This document shows positions 39,801 to 51,186 of a stretch of DNA of 64,000 nt, one piece after another. Position 1 is the stretch's first letter. Each line of letters begins with the position of its first letter. Source of the DNA: Theocolax elegans (Eukaryota; Arthropoda; Insecta; Hymenoptera; Cerocephalidae); the NCBI GenBank assembly GCA_026168455.1, contig CM047425.1:89407580-89471579 (forward strand). Direction: 5' to 3'. The notes beneath the pieces are model-generated. The model did not search any database. It was not told the DNA's origin and worked only from the letters and a program-made list of their open reading frames with translations. The position numbers and the translations under genes are program-made.

Positions 39801-42800
39801 CTGTCAAAGGGTAAGCCATATCCCATCCAGTATCGAATTCTTGCTCTAGGGGAATAATCCTTGGCTTTTCCACCAAAACTTTTTAATTTTGGATTGCCAC
39901 ATTCCATTGCATGTAATGCCTCCCATTTAAGTACCTCTTGCCATGCTTGTTCATTATTAGCATTGTGAATTTTTATAATATCATCCATATCTTTTGGTGA
40001 AATATCATCATCTTTCCAACGCCACCCTTTGCGAAGCATAGCATTCCAAAACATTTGAGGTGATGGATAAACCCAAAAGCCACCTTCTTCACTAGCTTTT
40101 GGTATAGTGGAAGTTTGCCTATTTTTAGACAATGGAAATGGTTGATCCGGTGCAGGTTTTTGATTTTCTGGAGGCATCATGTTTAAAGGATTGATATCTG
40201 AAAAATCATGCGCAACGGGACATTCACTTTTAACCGCTGGTTTATTTTGATTGTGAACAGGACATGCCGATATGTCTAACTTTTCTATCTTCTTTTCTTC
40301 AGTTTTATCTACATGAGTCAGAGAATGTTCACTGGCAATTTGTGAAGCAGATGCTACTGTGTTGCCCATTTTGTATAAATTATGCTGCAAAAAAAGTATA
40401 AAATTTAATTTGATTTAGATATGATGCACGTTAGTTATATGATCATCATACCTAATGTTATTTCTGAACAAGATCAGGATCTCAGGTTTCTTTATAGGTT
40501 AGGATTAGTAAAACATTAAAAATACTGTTATTATCAATTAAATAGATTACAGGTAACAGGAACTAAATAATTTAATGAAGACACTAGTGTTCAGTAACAT
40601 TGTGCAAAATTATGTCAAAGTTTCGTCACTACTATATCGTATTTACGAGGGGTTATTATAGCAGACTAACAACTTACCGAGAGTCCACATTCGTGTTCTT
40701 TGCTTTGGTTACGTTTATTTTATATTCCGCAATTTCTTTCACCTGATTGGCAGATTCAAATAAAACTAAACTTTTGAAAATGGAATCAACCAATCAATTG
40801 AAAGAAATCCTGTTGAGTCAAATGTGACTGTTCGGTAAAACTATGGATAAGCTATATACACATGTGTTTCTATATTTTCTGTTGTACTATATACATACAC
40901 AGACATAAGTATTATATCACACTTCCTCGTCCCCACTTACACCATCATACGTGTGTCGCGTACTCTATCTGACTTTATTGAAATTTAAATTCTATCATTC
41001 ATTATTTTCTTAAATAAGAAATAAGATATTTTATGTGAAAATATTATAGAAAATGTTTATTAATTTGATATATATCAATAATAATAATTGTTTTAGTCCT
41101 TGAGTGAGCTTTCGTCTTGGAAACAAATTGACAAGAAAATAGATAATATTTTAAGAATAAATAACAACACTATATGGGAGGATCCAAGAAAGGATGAACT
41201 ACTACCATGGCGTATTAAGGTAAATAATATACTTTTACAAAATAGTAATTAAGTTATCTAATAAGTTAACTTTAATTAAGTTAGGCTACCAATGAATGAC
41301 CACTCAATAAACATCTTAAACTATATTTAAATTGCAGGATAAAGTGTATAATTAATTTTTAGATTATAATAATTGATCAGTAAAAAATTATGCAATTCTA
41401 TATTTTAATATTAAATTAATCAAAAATTTTTAATTTATTCTAATTAAAATAATTTTTTTTCTTATTTTTTTATATTTAACCTTTTGATCTAAATAATTAT
41501 AAACCTATATTGGTAGTCCTCATTTAATATTTCAAAAATTATTCATAAGCATCATAATTTTTCAATAGTATCACTTATTTTATTTCTACCCAAAAAGAAA
41601 TTGCAAAAATTATATTTGTCATTATAGGAGTATATACGTAGAGAATCAATTTGTTTAATTTTAAGCTAATACAAATAATAAAAAATTCTGTAAAATGAAA
41701 TTCTAACTTATATAATGTAATAAGGTATATGTTAATAATGTATTTTTTTTTATTTATTTAAATTTATACAACATTTAGAAGGTTTATTATAATGTATTAC
41801 AGATGTTTATAAATTTCAAATAAATATGTTTTAATAATTGTTTTAGGCACATCTGCAACAGGCATTCAAAAATATAGCAATGAAAAAAGTTCCAAACAGT
41901 AATTTTTTTGACCAATTGGATGAAAAAATCCAACATCATGAGAGTTCAATTACTAGATGTCTTAGTTTTGAGTTACCCATATTTTATCTCATTCAGAAAT
42001 GTCCATCAGTATCAATGGCAGAAACCTGTTTTCAACAATGTTTTGAGGAAGCAAAAAAGCAGTGGAAAGAAACTAGTTATTTTCTTAGTGAACAAAAACT
42101 TAAAATTTTTACTAAATTTAGATTAATGATTGATATAAATATGTATCTCAGAACATTTAAGACAAATAACTTCTTAAGTTCTATTACAGAGTTGATTAAT
42201 TACTGGGATAATAGTTTACCTGAAGTGCAGGAGGACTTATCAATAAGGAATTTAATAACAAACTGTAGAACCATTTTTGCAACATCTTTGATTGAAAGAC
42301 TCAAAGAACTTTCATCTTATCCTCTAAAGTTTGTACCAAAATTATGTTAATTATCTTTAGGTCAAAATAGTTTCATTAATCATTTTTACTTTTATAGCTT
42401 AGAGTCAGATTTAAACTTAGCGATTTTAAGCCAACAGTCAAAAATGGTAGAAGTTACATTTGAAAGACAGAATATGTTTGAATTACAAAATTATATTTGT
42501 ATATTCGATAAAACTCTATGTTCTCTTAATAATGACAAAAGTTTTATTAAATATCGCCACAAATGTGATTTGGCTAGTTCACAATATTCATTTCTTTGTG
42601 GTGAAGCTGAATATAATCTTCAAGATAAATTTGTAAACTATTCAACTTCATGGGAACTTGCTAGCCTATTAGCAAATGAAAAGCTAAATAATTCAACAAG
42701 AGTAACAGTCAATATGCATATATTAAAAATTGCTTCAACTCTTTACAATATGTTGTTGAAACACGAAGAATGTATTCAATTAATATTGAATGACAATTTT

Positions 42801-45410
42801 ATCTCTACTATGTTTAAAGTTAAAAATAGCCAAACAATTAAAAACGACATATTTAATTATAATTACAATATGTTTAAAAGTATGTGTCAATCAGAGACTG
42901 GCTATAATGCTACCAAGAATTTATTAACATTTGTAGAATTTATAAATGATCTTATGTCAGAAAATTTTATTTATGGTTCATCTATCTGTGACGAATTTAT
43001 TTGTGCCTTGTTAACTGTGATGCAATTAGGTTCTACAAAATCAATTCAATATTTTCCTTCTCTTTTACAGTCCTCTTTGTATGAAAATAATAACCAAGCT
43101 GCATCAATATTTATAAATGGCTGTACAAATGTACCAGTTTGGATGTTTTTGCCTTGGAAGGTACCTAATTATCTTATATGATTAATTAAACTTAAGAACT
43201 GTATTAAATTTATATTCTTTTTTTAAGGATCAAATTGTATCATATCTGGCATCTCCTCTTATGCCTTATCTGTGTCCTATAGTTAAAAGACTTGCAGAAA
43301 ATTATCCAGATGCAATATTATACAATTTTAATGCAATTTATAAAGCTACTCGAGAATTACAGATGAACCCTGAAATATGCAAAATTTATGATTCACTCTT
43401 TTATAACCATAAATTGAAAGTGTTTATTAAGGAGATGGAATATTTGTGTCAACCAGAACAATTTTTTAAGGAAAAAATTCTAAAATTTATTCAATCGGAT
43501 ACTTTAGAAATTGTTAATGGAACCATGGATACATTATTTAACAAAGTTGTTAATAGTTTATAAATAATAATCAGATCTTCTAAATATTTACATTTGTAAT
43601 AAACATTATATTATTTTTAGATTTGTGCATTTTCGAAAGGACATGAAATGACGTTTCAGAATCTATTATTTAAAGAAGTGTATGAAAAATATAATAATTC
43701 TACACAAAATTGTAATACCAAAGAAAGTATCATAAAATATGCAAAAGAACTATGTGTTGCTCTTGACAAAGACATGCTAAAAAGATTAAATAAATGTAAC
43801 GACTTGAAATTCCTGCAACTTCATACTTACAGTCCCTTCTTAAACAATTTTTCAAACAAAGATATTAATATTGACTTACCAGGGCAGTACAATAAATGTA
43901 CAAAACCTTTAGTACAAAACCACGTAAAAATAGCAAGATTTGATTCATTTGTTGATATTGTGCAAAGCAAAAGCAGACCTTTAAAAATTACTATTATAGG
44001 AACAAATGGAAAAACTTATAAGTACTTAGTGAAGTTTGGATTTGGAGAGAATTTATATCAAGATCAGCGAGTACAGCAAATATTTGAAACAATAAATGAA
44101 GTTTTGTATAGTAGTAATAAACAATGTCAAAGACAGTTATCTTTGTGTACATATAATGTTGTTCCTATATCAGAATCCTTAGGTCTTATTGAATGGACAA
44201 ACAATACAAAATCTTTGAAAGATTTCGTTAAATTCTCGATGATAGATAGTTCAGTTTTGGAAACTTTGTCATCTAATTACAGTTATTGGGTAAATAATGC
44301 TGCTCCAGAGAATTCGCACACAAAAAGTAGTTACTATAAAGCGGCTTTAATAAAGTACAGAGCTTTAGATGTTATTGCAAAAATGCAAGAATTAGCTAGC
44401 AAGGTATCTCAAAATGTCTTGAGAGAAACATTTCTTCAAATTACTCCTTCTATTGAAAGCTTTATTCAGGTAAACAAAACATGATAGTTAATCATTATAA
44501 TTTTAATCGTAGTTTTATAAATTATTAATAGTTTTATTTTTATATTTAGTTTCGAAAAAATTTCTTGGAAAGTTATGCCGCTATGTGCGCAGTTCATTAT
44601 ATCATAGGTGTCGGTGATCGACGATTGGAAAAAACACTTGTAGAAGTGCAGACTGGCAGATGCATTGGAATAGACTTTGCCATTATTTTTGGTACAGGAG
44701 TGTGTCAACCAATCCCAGAATTAGTTCCATTCAGATTGACTCCTGTAATCGCTGGATTATGCAAACCTTATAACGAACAAGATATATTTGGTGTAATAAT
44801 GACTAATATACTCAAAGTATTGAGAAAAGAGAAAAATGTAATTTCAGTTTGTTTAAATGCTATTCTGCATGAGCCTCTTAACTGGGTTAATTTTATAAAT
44901 GAACAAATCCAGGAATGTAATAAAGAACACAATGGTATTTCAAACATTAATTAATTATTTCTAAACAATTTTATTTAGCTTATTAAAAATGTTATTACAA
45001 ACTCTTAATTTTTGCAGATGTAAGAAAATGGAATGCGAAGAAGAAACTTTCAATAGTAGAAATGAAACTAAAAGGTTTCAAGCCATCCGATATTATGTTA
45101 CAAGAATTATCTTTTATTTATAATAATAATTTTGATAATGTCGCAAATGTTCATTTTTCATTGTATAAATGTGTTGTAAGTGGCAATGAACTTTATCATC
45201 CAACTTGTAGATATTTCTTAAACAATTATGATTTGTCATGTGAAAAACAGGTTTGTATTAATTATTTAATTTTTCAATTAAGTATTAAAATTTTTATAGT
45301 TGTAAAATAAGTGATTTATCTTTTGTATTCAGGTTAAATGTTTATTGGATCAAGCAACAGATTTTAATGTATTAGGAAGAATGAGGGTTGAATGGTTACC
45401 TTTTGTTTAA
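27827..45410 (+). CDS. PRKDC: DNA-dependent protein kinase catalytic subunit (PIKK), 23 exons
   Basis: Exons: 27827-27953, 29451-29629, 29951-30101, 30181-30302, 30404-30751, 30831-31003, 31387-31637, 31728-33859, 33946-34299, 34374-34511, 34606-36635, 36835-37257, 37463-37795, 38087-38511, 39021-39328, 41097-41219, 41847-42328, 42398-43160, 43228-43548, 43621-44469, 44550-44934, 45018-45250, 45333-45410. All joins keep frame, giving about 3,575 residues (vertebrate protein about 4,130). The N-terminal 2,400 residues are helical repeats, followed by FAT, a PI3K-like kinase (about 3,150-3,480) and FATC. The C-terminus reads [16 protein letters not shown] and ends EWLPFV, diagnostic of DNA-PKcs rather than ATM, ATR or mTOR. 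The family acts with Ku in end joining. The kinase Lys is K3199 (YLVK), but the catalytic loop reads DRRLEK and the DFG position reads DFA. Weakest splice calls: the exon 17 donor (GTTTGT) and exon 19 end (43,545 or 43,548). Confidence 0.94.
27954..29450 (+). other. Intron 1 of the DNA-PKcs gene
   Basis: About 1.5 kb, AT-rich, bounded by AAG|GTAACA and ACTTTAG. Frames inside it on either strand are short and composition-driven. A 10-bp inverted repeat (GTCGTAAAAT near 28,215 and its complement near 28,312) is the only structure noticed. Confidence 0.75.
38711..38755. repeat. Small hairpin around a TG run, DNA-PKcs intron 14
   Basis: GTATCTATTATATA at 38,711-38,724 is matched by its exact complement at 38,742-38,755, with a TG microsatellite as loop. 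Confidence 0.6.
39442..39447 (-). terminator. Candidate polyadenylation signal of HCCS
   Basis: TTTATT on the plus strand reads AATAAA on the minus strand, about 150 bp downstream of the HCCS stop and inside DNA-PKcs intron 15. Confidence 0.4.
39596..40369 (-). CDS. HCCS: Holocytochrome c-type synthase (cytochrome c haem lyase)
   Basis: A single coding exon of 257 residues. It attaches haem to apocytochrome c in the mitochondrial intermembrane space. Two haem-binding Cys-Pro motifs lie in the N-terminal part (ACPVH at 35-39, ECPVAH at 49-54). The conserved core follows: [16 protein letters not shown] (101-116), [13 protein letters not shown] with the haem-ligand His at 135, then [28 protein letters not shown] and VAWWRWKYD. 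The start MGNTVAS is chosen because the frame's upstream Met (MQHNLYK) lies at the leader junction: a TTTTTTTGCAG acceptor on the minus strand places a leader intron at 40,384-40,677. The gene is complete, intact and lies antisense inside intron 15 of DNA-PKcs. Confidence 0.97.
   Translation of the reverse strand: MGNTVASASQIASEHSLTHVDKTEEKKIEKLDISACPVHNQNKPAVKSECPVAHDFSDINPLNMMPPENQKPAPDQPFPLSKNRQTSTIPKASEEGGFWVYPSPQMFWNAMLRKGWRWKDDDISPKDMDDIIKIHNANNEQAWQEVLKWEALHAMECGNPKLKSFGGKAKDYSPRARIRYWMGYGLPFDRHDWIVDRCGKNVRYVIDYYDGGTLDEKYKFALLDVRPAMDSWENIWDRMKVAWWRWKYDKENDESHV
40384..40677 (-). other. Intron in the HCCS 5' leader
   Basis: On the minus strand a TCG|GTAAGT donor (exon ending at 40,678) and a poly-T GCAG acceptor (next exon starting at 40,383) enclose 294 bp. 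The HCCS promoter should therefore lie upstream, above about 40,680 and still within DNA-PKcs intron 15. Confidence 0.6.
41220..41846 (+). other. Intron 16 of the DNA-PKcs gene
   Basis: AT-rich with no feature beyond splice signals (AAG|GTAAAT and TGTTTTAG). Confidence 0.8.
43960..45410 (+). other. PRKDC: Kinase and FATC region of DNA-PKcs with altered catalytic residues
   Basis: This segment covers K3199 of the N-lobe (codon 44,032), the catalytic-loop segment GVGDRRLEK (D3367 at codon 44,616, R3369, K3372 at codon 44,631), the metal-binding segment [10 protein letters not shown] (D3386 at codon 44,673, A3388), the PELVPFRLT segment and the FATC tail. The PIKK consensus for the loop is GxxDRHxxN and for the metal site DFG. 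Both aspartates and the lysine are kept. The His, the Asn and the DFG Gly are replaced. Confidence 0.85.
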
Positions 45411-45424
45411 GATTAAATGTATTA

Positions 45425-45430
45425 AATAAA
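45425..45430 (+). terminator. Polyadenylation signal of DNA-PKcs
   Basis: AATAAA 15 bp after the TAA stop, followed by AT-rich sequence and then about 250 bp to the COX18 start. Confidence 0.5.
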
Positions 45431-45626
45431 AATGTATATAAAATATTTTTTATAAATATTGTTACATTAAATAAATTAAATTTTTTATTAATTATACTCA
45501 CCCATTTCAAATTCAAATATTAAATTATCTAAGAGCTAGATAAATGCTAGAAGAGTATTATCTCAGTATTATCTTATCTATAGTCGATACATAACAAACA
45601 TGTAGATAAAATTCTTTTCTGCTCTT

Positions 45627-45636
45627 ATAACCTCAA
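45627..45636 (+). promoter_or_regulatory. ATAACCTCAA word upstream of COX18
   Basis: This copy lies 51 bp before the COX18 ATG, close to where a transcription start is expected. It matches copies upstream of DNA-PKcs (27,642) and between eIF2B-alpha and ADAM17 (62,647). Function inferred from position only. Confidence 0.35.
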
Positions 45637-45686
45637 ATTTCAAAATAGTTTTCTACGAACATAACAATGAATGTTTAAAAATAATA

Positions 45687-47603
45687 ATGTACACTCGAGT
45701 ATCGAGTAGAATTGTGTTTCAAATTTTTCGATGTAGGTTGTATCATTCCTCGTCATTTCAAGAACATATTAATAAAACGACCGGTGTTTATAATACAATA
45801 AATTATTATAACAAACAAAACAATGATACCTCATATTTTTGTAGAAGGCAATTTTCTAATAAAATTTTGTGTCAACCATTTGCACCTGTGTGTGTAAATT
45901 TTAAAAGGAATATATCTAATGAGTCAACTGTAAATAATAATGAGGGTTTGCCTACATTTTCAGAATCATATTTCCTTAATCAGGAAGAAATTGAAAAACT
46001 CACAAGCAATGTTAATATAGAAACCTTAAATAATATTTCTAACTGGAAAATAGTTGAGTTAGCTCAAAATGCACTCTTGCAAACTCATGAGATAACTGGA
46101 TTACCGTGGTGGGCAACAATTGCTCTTACAGCTTTTGTAATTAGAGCAACGGTTACATTTCCACTCACTATATATCAGGTATTTCATTGTAACTACAGTT
46201 GTATAAGAATACTATATAAAATTTAAATAAAAACATCTTAATTTTAACATTTTAATTTTTTAAATCAATTTTATATTATCTTTAACTTTAAATAGTGTAT
46301 ATATTTTTATGTTTAATTATGCAATCATCGTTTAGGTACACAATGCAGCAAAAGTACAAAATCTAAATGCAGAAATAGATGATATTTCTCAAAAAGTGAA
46401 ACGGGAATTAAATTATGCTTGCAGATACCATGGTTGGCCAGAAGAACTTGCAAAGAACGAGTTTAACAAAAGAGTAGCTAGAAAATAAACTGTTAATAAA
46501 TAATAACTTATAAAAATTAAACTTAAGTAATTATAATGCATGTTCATTTAGATGAAGAAAGAGTGGAACAATTTAATTGTAAGAGATAATTGTCACCCTG
46601 CAAAGTCATATGTTGTTATGTGGCTGCAATTTCCATTGTGGATGTCCTTCTCTATTGCAACAAGAAATTTAAGTTATATGTTACCAGTACCAGATATCAG
46701 TATGTATATTTAACTATATATAGAGATATTTAAATACAAATACTTACATATATAATCTTGGTAGCAATGAGTATTGTGCTAATGCAAAAAAGAGTTAAAA
46801 ATAATATATCTCTTGTTAAAATTTTGTAAAATTGAAATGTTTATACTTATTATTATTATTATTATGCCTTATTGTGACTTAAACAAGATGCAAATTATTT
46901 ACAAATCTGATATATTTTATTAGAAGCTCAACTGATACATCAGGAATTATCAAAAGGAGGATTTGGATGGGTAAAAAATCTTGCAGACATTGATCATTAT
47001 TTAATACTACCAGTTTCAGTAGGATTAATAAACTTAGCTATTAATGAGGTAATTAAATTGTATATTCTGCCCCTTGTTTTTATATGTTGAAATATAACTA
47101 AAATGTATTTAATTAAATTTATGTATAAAGATATTCTTATCTCAAAAACATGGACCAATATCAAAAATGGAGAAATGGAAATGCAATATATTAAGATTAT
47201 TCAGTGTACTAATGATCTTTATTGCTTTAAAAATGCCAGCTGTAAGTATTTAAATCGTTAAAAAATTGTTATAGTTTAACAAATCTGAAATGAATATTTT
47301 TAAACAGAAGTAATATTAATACTATAGTTAATTATTAATAAACTCTTTATGTTTTTCATTGTAAAAATTGCTGTTAAAACAAATATTAGGATTAAAAAGA
47401 AACCTTTAATTTTTATACAGTGCGTTAAAACATCCGTTATTTTAATTTTTCAGGCAACTTTGGTATATTGGTTAAGTAGTAGCTCATTTGCGATATTGCA
47501 GATATGTTTGTTGAAATCAACGAAATTTCGACGACTTCTTAAATTGCCAGAAGCCAATGCAGCGATTCCAATAGCAAAAAAAGCAATAAAAATTGTAAAA
47601 TAA
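45687..47603 (+). CDS. COX18: COX18, mitochondrial inner-membrane insertase (Oxa1/YidC family)
   Basis: Exons 45687-46178, 46336-46473, 46552-46699, 46924-47048, 47131-47241 and 47454-47603 give 387 residues in one frame. COX18 exports the C-terminal tail of Cox2 across the inner mitochondrial membrane for cytochrome c oxidase assembly. The N-terminus is basic and Ser/Arg-rich, like a targeting presequence. The core shows LPWWATIALTAFVIRATVTF at the first membrane span, then VRDNCHP with a following QFPLW, a third segment ILPVSVGLINLAINE, and YWLSSSSFAILQ near the end. The NCHP segment and the order of spans favour COX18 over OXA1. The exon 2 donor (AGA|GTAGCT) is weak, but reading on reaches a stop within five codons. 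It lies about 280 bp downstream of DNA-PKcs on the same strand. Confidence 0.92.
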
Positions 47604-50600
47604 ATTTTATTCAGTGGAACTTGTACATTTATACTTGAAAATACAAATGAAAATTTATTTAATTTTAAAAAGGATGTGTTTAATTTTATTACTTTCTAGA
47701 TTTACTTAAATAATATAATCGTAAATCAATTTAATAATGCATGAACATTTACAAAATTTAGTAAGAATTCATGGAACGCTATTACCCTAGTTGTATTTCA
47801 TACATTGAAAACGTTTAGTTTTTGTAGATCGCTGATGTTTCCATAATCGACAATATTTTTATTATTCTATGTTTTATAAAGATCAACTTGTATATTATTA
47901 ATTTTATTATTACTTCTAAAAAAAATATTTGATATGAATAACGTACTCTTTTTCGGACGCATGTCAAAGTAAAATGTACAAACGCAATATTTTCGCTACA
48001 ATTACAGTAACGTTAACAAGCCTTCATAGATTTTAATGAAAGTTAAAAATAAAAGTAAATTCATTATATCCATATATAGGTGAAATTTAAAATTGTTTAC
48101 ACGTATAACAATTATATTTGTATATATTTTTCAAAATAAATATCTGATAATAAAAATAATTTAGCTATTAAACAACGAGCTGTACGTGAGATTTTTTACT
48201 TTGATCAATTTAGTTTAGTGTAAAAAATATTAGCAAATGTGTTTAACACCGTGGCTGAGTATATAAATACAATTTATACTTTGTCACGTTGTCCTTGAAA
48301 TTTCCTGGATTTTCCATTAAACCGTGAGTGTCTATAATAAAAATCGTAAAGATTTAATCAAATGTACGTTTGAGGTAAATAGAATAAACTAATTTTAATC
48401 ACTACTTGTTATTTAAATTATCGTAATATTATTAAAATTTGTATAACTGCGTTACTTAACAACTTTAATAATTCATTTGAACAATACATTTTATCTATTT
48501 TTAATCAGTTATTTGTCACATCTCTGTAATATGTAAAATTTATTAGTTGTATAAGAGGGTGAACCGTGATTTAATATTTTATACTGTTCATATCTGCATT
48601 TAAAATATTCAAATGAACGAAAATTAATGTTACAATTCCAATATAAAAAGTACTTATTTTATTCACATTTTTAATATTTTATACTCACCGTACTATGATT
48701 CTCTGACGAAGAATATTTAAAAGTTATACATCTATATCTTGAAGTTTTAACTTTTTAGATGTTCGGTTATTAAGTTTACCTTTTTCCTTTCTTATTAACA
48801 GAATTATTATGTATTTATTCTTAACAGAATATTATTATGTATTTAACTTGTTCAATATTAATAAAAACATGACGAACTTGTAATAAATCTTACACTTATA
48901 TGTCTTTAATCAATGCGCGCATGAAAAAATATGTGGTTTATCAACAACACTATTTTTCATCCGAGAACTTATTATAGCTCTGGAAATAATTGATATTTTT
49001 TTAATATGAATTTAGAAGAAGTATATAAGTAAGAAGGAAGGAACTGTCGATATCATGTAAACCTTGAAAATGAAAGATCTAAGTACATCGATGACTATAA
49101 TACTGTGTTACAACAAACAAAACGTTTGAAAAATATCTTATTTTCTTAAAATTAATGACAAATGATGTTTTGTTAGTAAAACTTTAATTTAAAATTGTTA
49201 TGTAAACACATGTTATTAATTATCTAGTAACTAGATATATCGAACTCTTTAAAACCGAAGGAGTGAAAAGTCACGTGTGAAAACCGAGCCACGCCACAAA
49301 TGAATTGTTGTTTTTATTATGGATAAAAGGAGTGACTTTTCACTCTTAAGGAGCTAGTATACCTGTTATTGCCAGATAATTAGGGAGAAGCAGTCAAAGA
49401 AAAACGCAGTTCATTGACACTACATGTATCGAAAAATTGTACACAGATATATTGTAATGTTAAAAATAAAATTTTGATAATAATTAATTGCGGCTTTTTT
49501 CTTTCGAGAAATAAATGTTTTCCGAAACTTATTAAATAAACTTTCAGAGATATTAGTCTGGGTTTTCTCATATTTTTATACACTACAACTATATACATTC
49601 TTAGAATGAAATCGTGATTATGATGCTGTTGTTTCTTCTTACATTATCACAAATCTAAGTCTAATCAACTGTAAATTAAAAACAAATCGCCAGTCGCGAA
49701 TTATTTAAATATAACTTTAGGGAATATTGTCTGCAGTAGAAACGAATATAAAATCCCCGCTATAAGGATAGAATGATTTGAGGCAAAGTTTCAATAATAA
49801 ATTAAATAAAATGTTTAAGGAATAAAAAATGTATATCGCTGTATGCAATATATTGTAATTTTGATGCTTTTCGTTGTATGCCTAATATTCTGCCTTTCTT
49901 TTGAAACGAAAGAATTATTTTCATTTATACTAATTATTGTAACACAAAATGAAAACAAAAAATCATTGTTGCAAAGTTAAAATTCGTTTATAATTTTTGA
50001 GCTTGTTTTGTATAAATTGTATTAGCTTCACATTTTCTCACATTTACACAAAAGTGCGTGTATGTACCTGCTTTTTAATATAACAGGATTTTCACATCCT
50101 GGATATAAAAACACATTTCTTATTAGTATAGCTGTTCTGGAATTGAATGTACATTATTTAACTATATCGACTTGCATTATTTGTAATTCTTTGTAAATAG
50201 TTGGTTTAATTTTCGATCGATAAAAGTAATATACTCATCTTCATATTATAGTTATTTTAAAGTAAAAATTTTCAACTGCGCTGATCAATGCCATTTTATT
50301 GATCAACAAAATCGACAATCTTTTCCAAGTATTTAGGGATTTCCCATTTATTTTAAAAACCGTATGCCATTGCTATCTGTAGCTATATTAGGAATTTAAT
50401 ATTTCACTATTACTAAATTACTCTTTTGGACAAAATATGAGTTTTGTAAATTTGTAAGGGTGTTTTCCTGAAATACATGCATAATAAAAGACGTACAATT
50501 TGCGAAAAAATCGGTCCAGGCATAATAAAGTTTGATATAAACAATAACTTTTGATAATATTCCAAGTAATGTATACAAGTATTGCTTTTTTTTTAATTAT

Positions 50601-51186
50601 GATTGAACATCCGCATCTCAAGTGGTACAACAATCTGAAATCAAGGCTACACGCGTCTGTCAATTGTAAGTGAAAGACAGAGAAGACAAGAGCGCACGTT
50701 TTTACTTGGAAAATGTATAAGAAGATTATGTGTGCGTAATCTCCCCTGAATATCTATTGCATAATTGATATGGCTAAACTGACGCAGCCAGCTGCGATCG
50801 GTTCGTGCATGCATTATTACTTACTCGCCATTCGTGCGCGCCGTTTCCGATTCTCGTTTAACGTCTCTACTTTCGTTGTAATCGCTGTATTTTATTGTCG
50901 ATTAATGAGATGCGGGAAATTCTGCATCGCCAATGATTCTATCGGGAAAATACGATGATTATTTGTGCACTGTTGATGATGCCTTTGATCTCTCGCGTGA
51001 CATCGAGATAGAAACTTAGAAAATTACATCACATTGTTTTCAAGATAATCGACGAGGGAAGGCTACTTAAAAACGAACGTTTAAAACGACATGTGTTCAT
51101 TAAGCTTCGGATCTTCCTCACGTTCACTACACATGGTTTTTCTTTTTTTTTATATTACTAAATAAAGTTTCATATCGTAGTCAACA
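47604..51186. other. Intergenic region between COX18 and the CBM14 gene
   Basis: AT-rich, with no protein-like frame or RNA gene recognised. It contains a direct repeat of about 23 bp around 48,798-48,848 (TTAACAGAATTATTATG type, imperfect) and a small inverted repeat at 49,260-49,345. From about 50,640 the sequence is less AT-rich and probably contains the CBM14 promoter. A short frame at 50,770-50,958 is not convincing. Confidence 0.5.
49260..49345. repeat. Inverted repeat GAGTGAAAAGTCAC
   Basis: GAGTGAAAAGTCAC near 49,260 is matched by its exact complement GTGACTTTTCACTC near 49,332, with a spacer of about 58 bp. AAGGAGTGA also occurs as a direct repeat at both arms. Confidence 0.6.

Noticed and set aside
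40370..40390. Upstream Met (MQHNLYK) as the HCCS start
   Set aside because: It lies at the leader-intron acceptor, so it is split by the intron in mature mRNA. MGNT is the normal start of the family.
27827..45410. DNA-PKcs as a broken pseudogene, because many separate frames end in stops
   Set aside because: Every stop lies past a GT donor, all 23 exons join in frame, and the C-terminal FATC motif is intact.
46336..46490. Early stop in COX18 exon 2 as a nonsense mutation
   Set aside because: The stop (46,486-46,488) follows an in-frame donor at 46,474, and exon 3 continues the conserved COX18 sequence.
50770..50958. 62-residue frame upstream of the CBM14 gene
   Set aside because: No family and no splice signals linking it to the signal-peptide exon. 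It is more likely promoter sequence.
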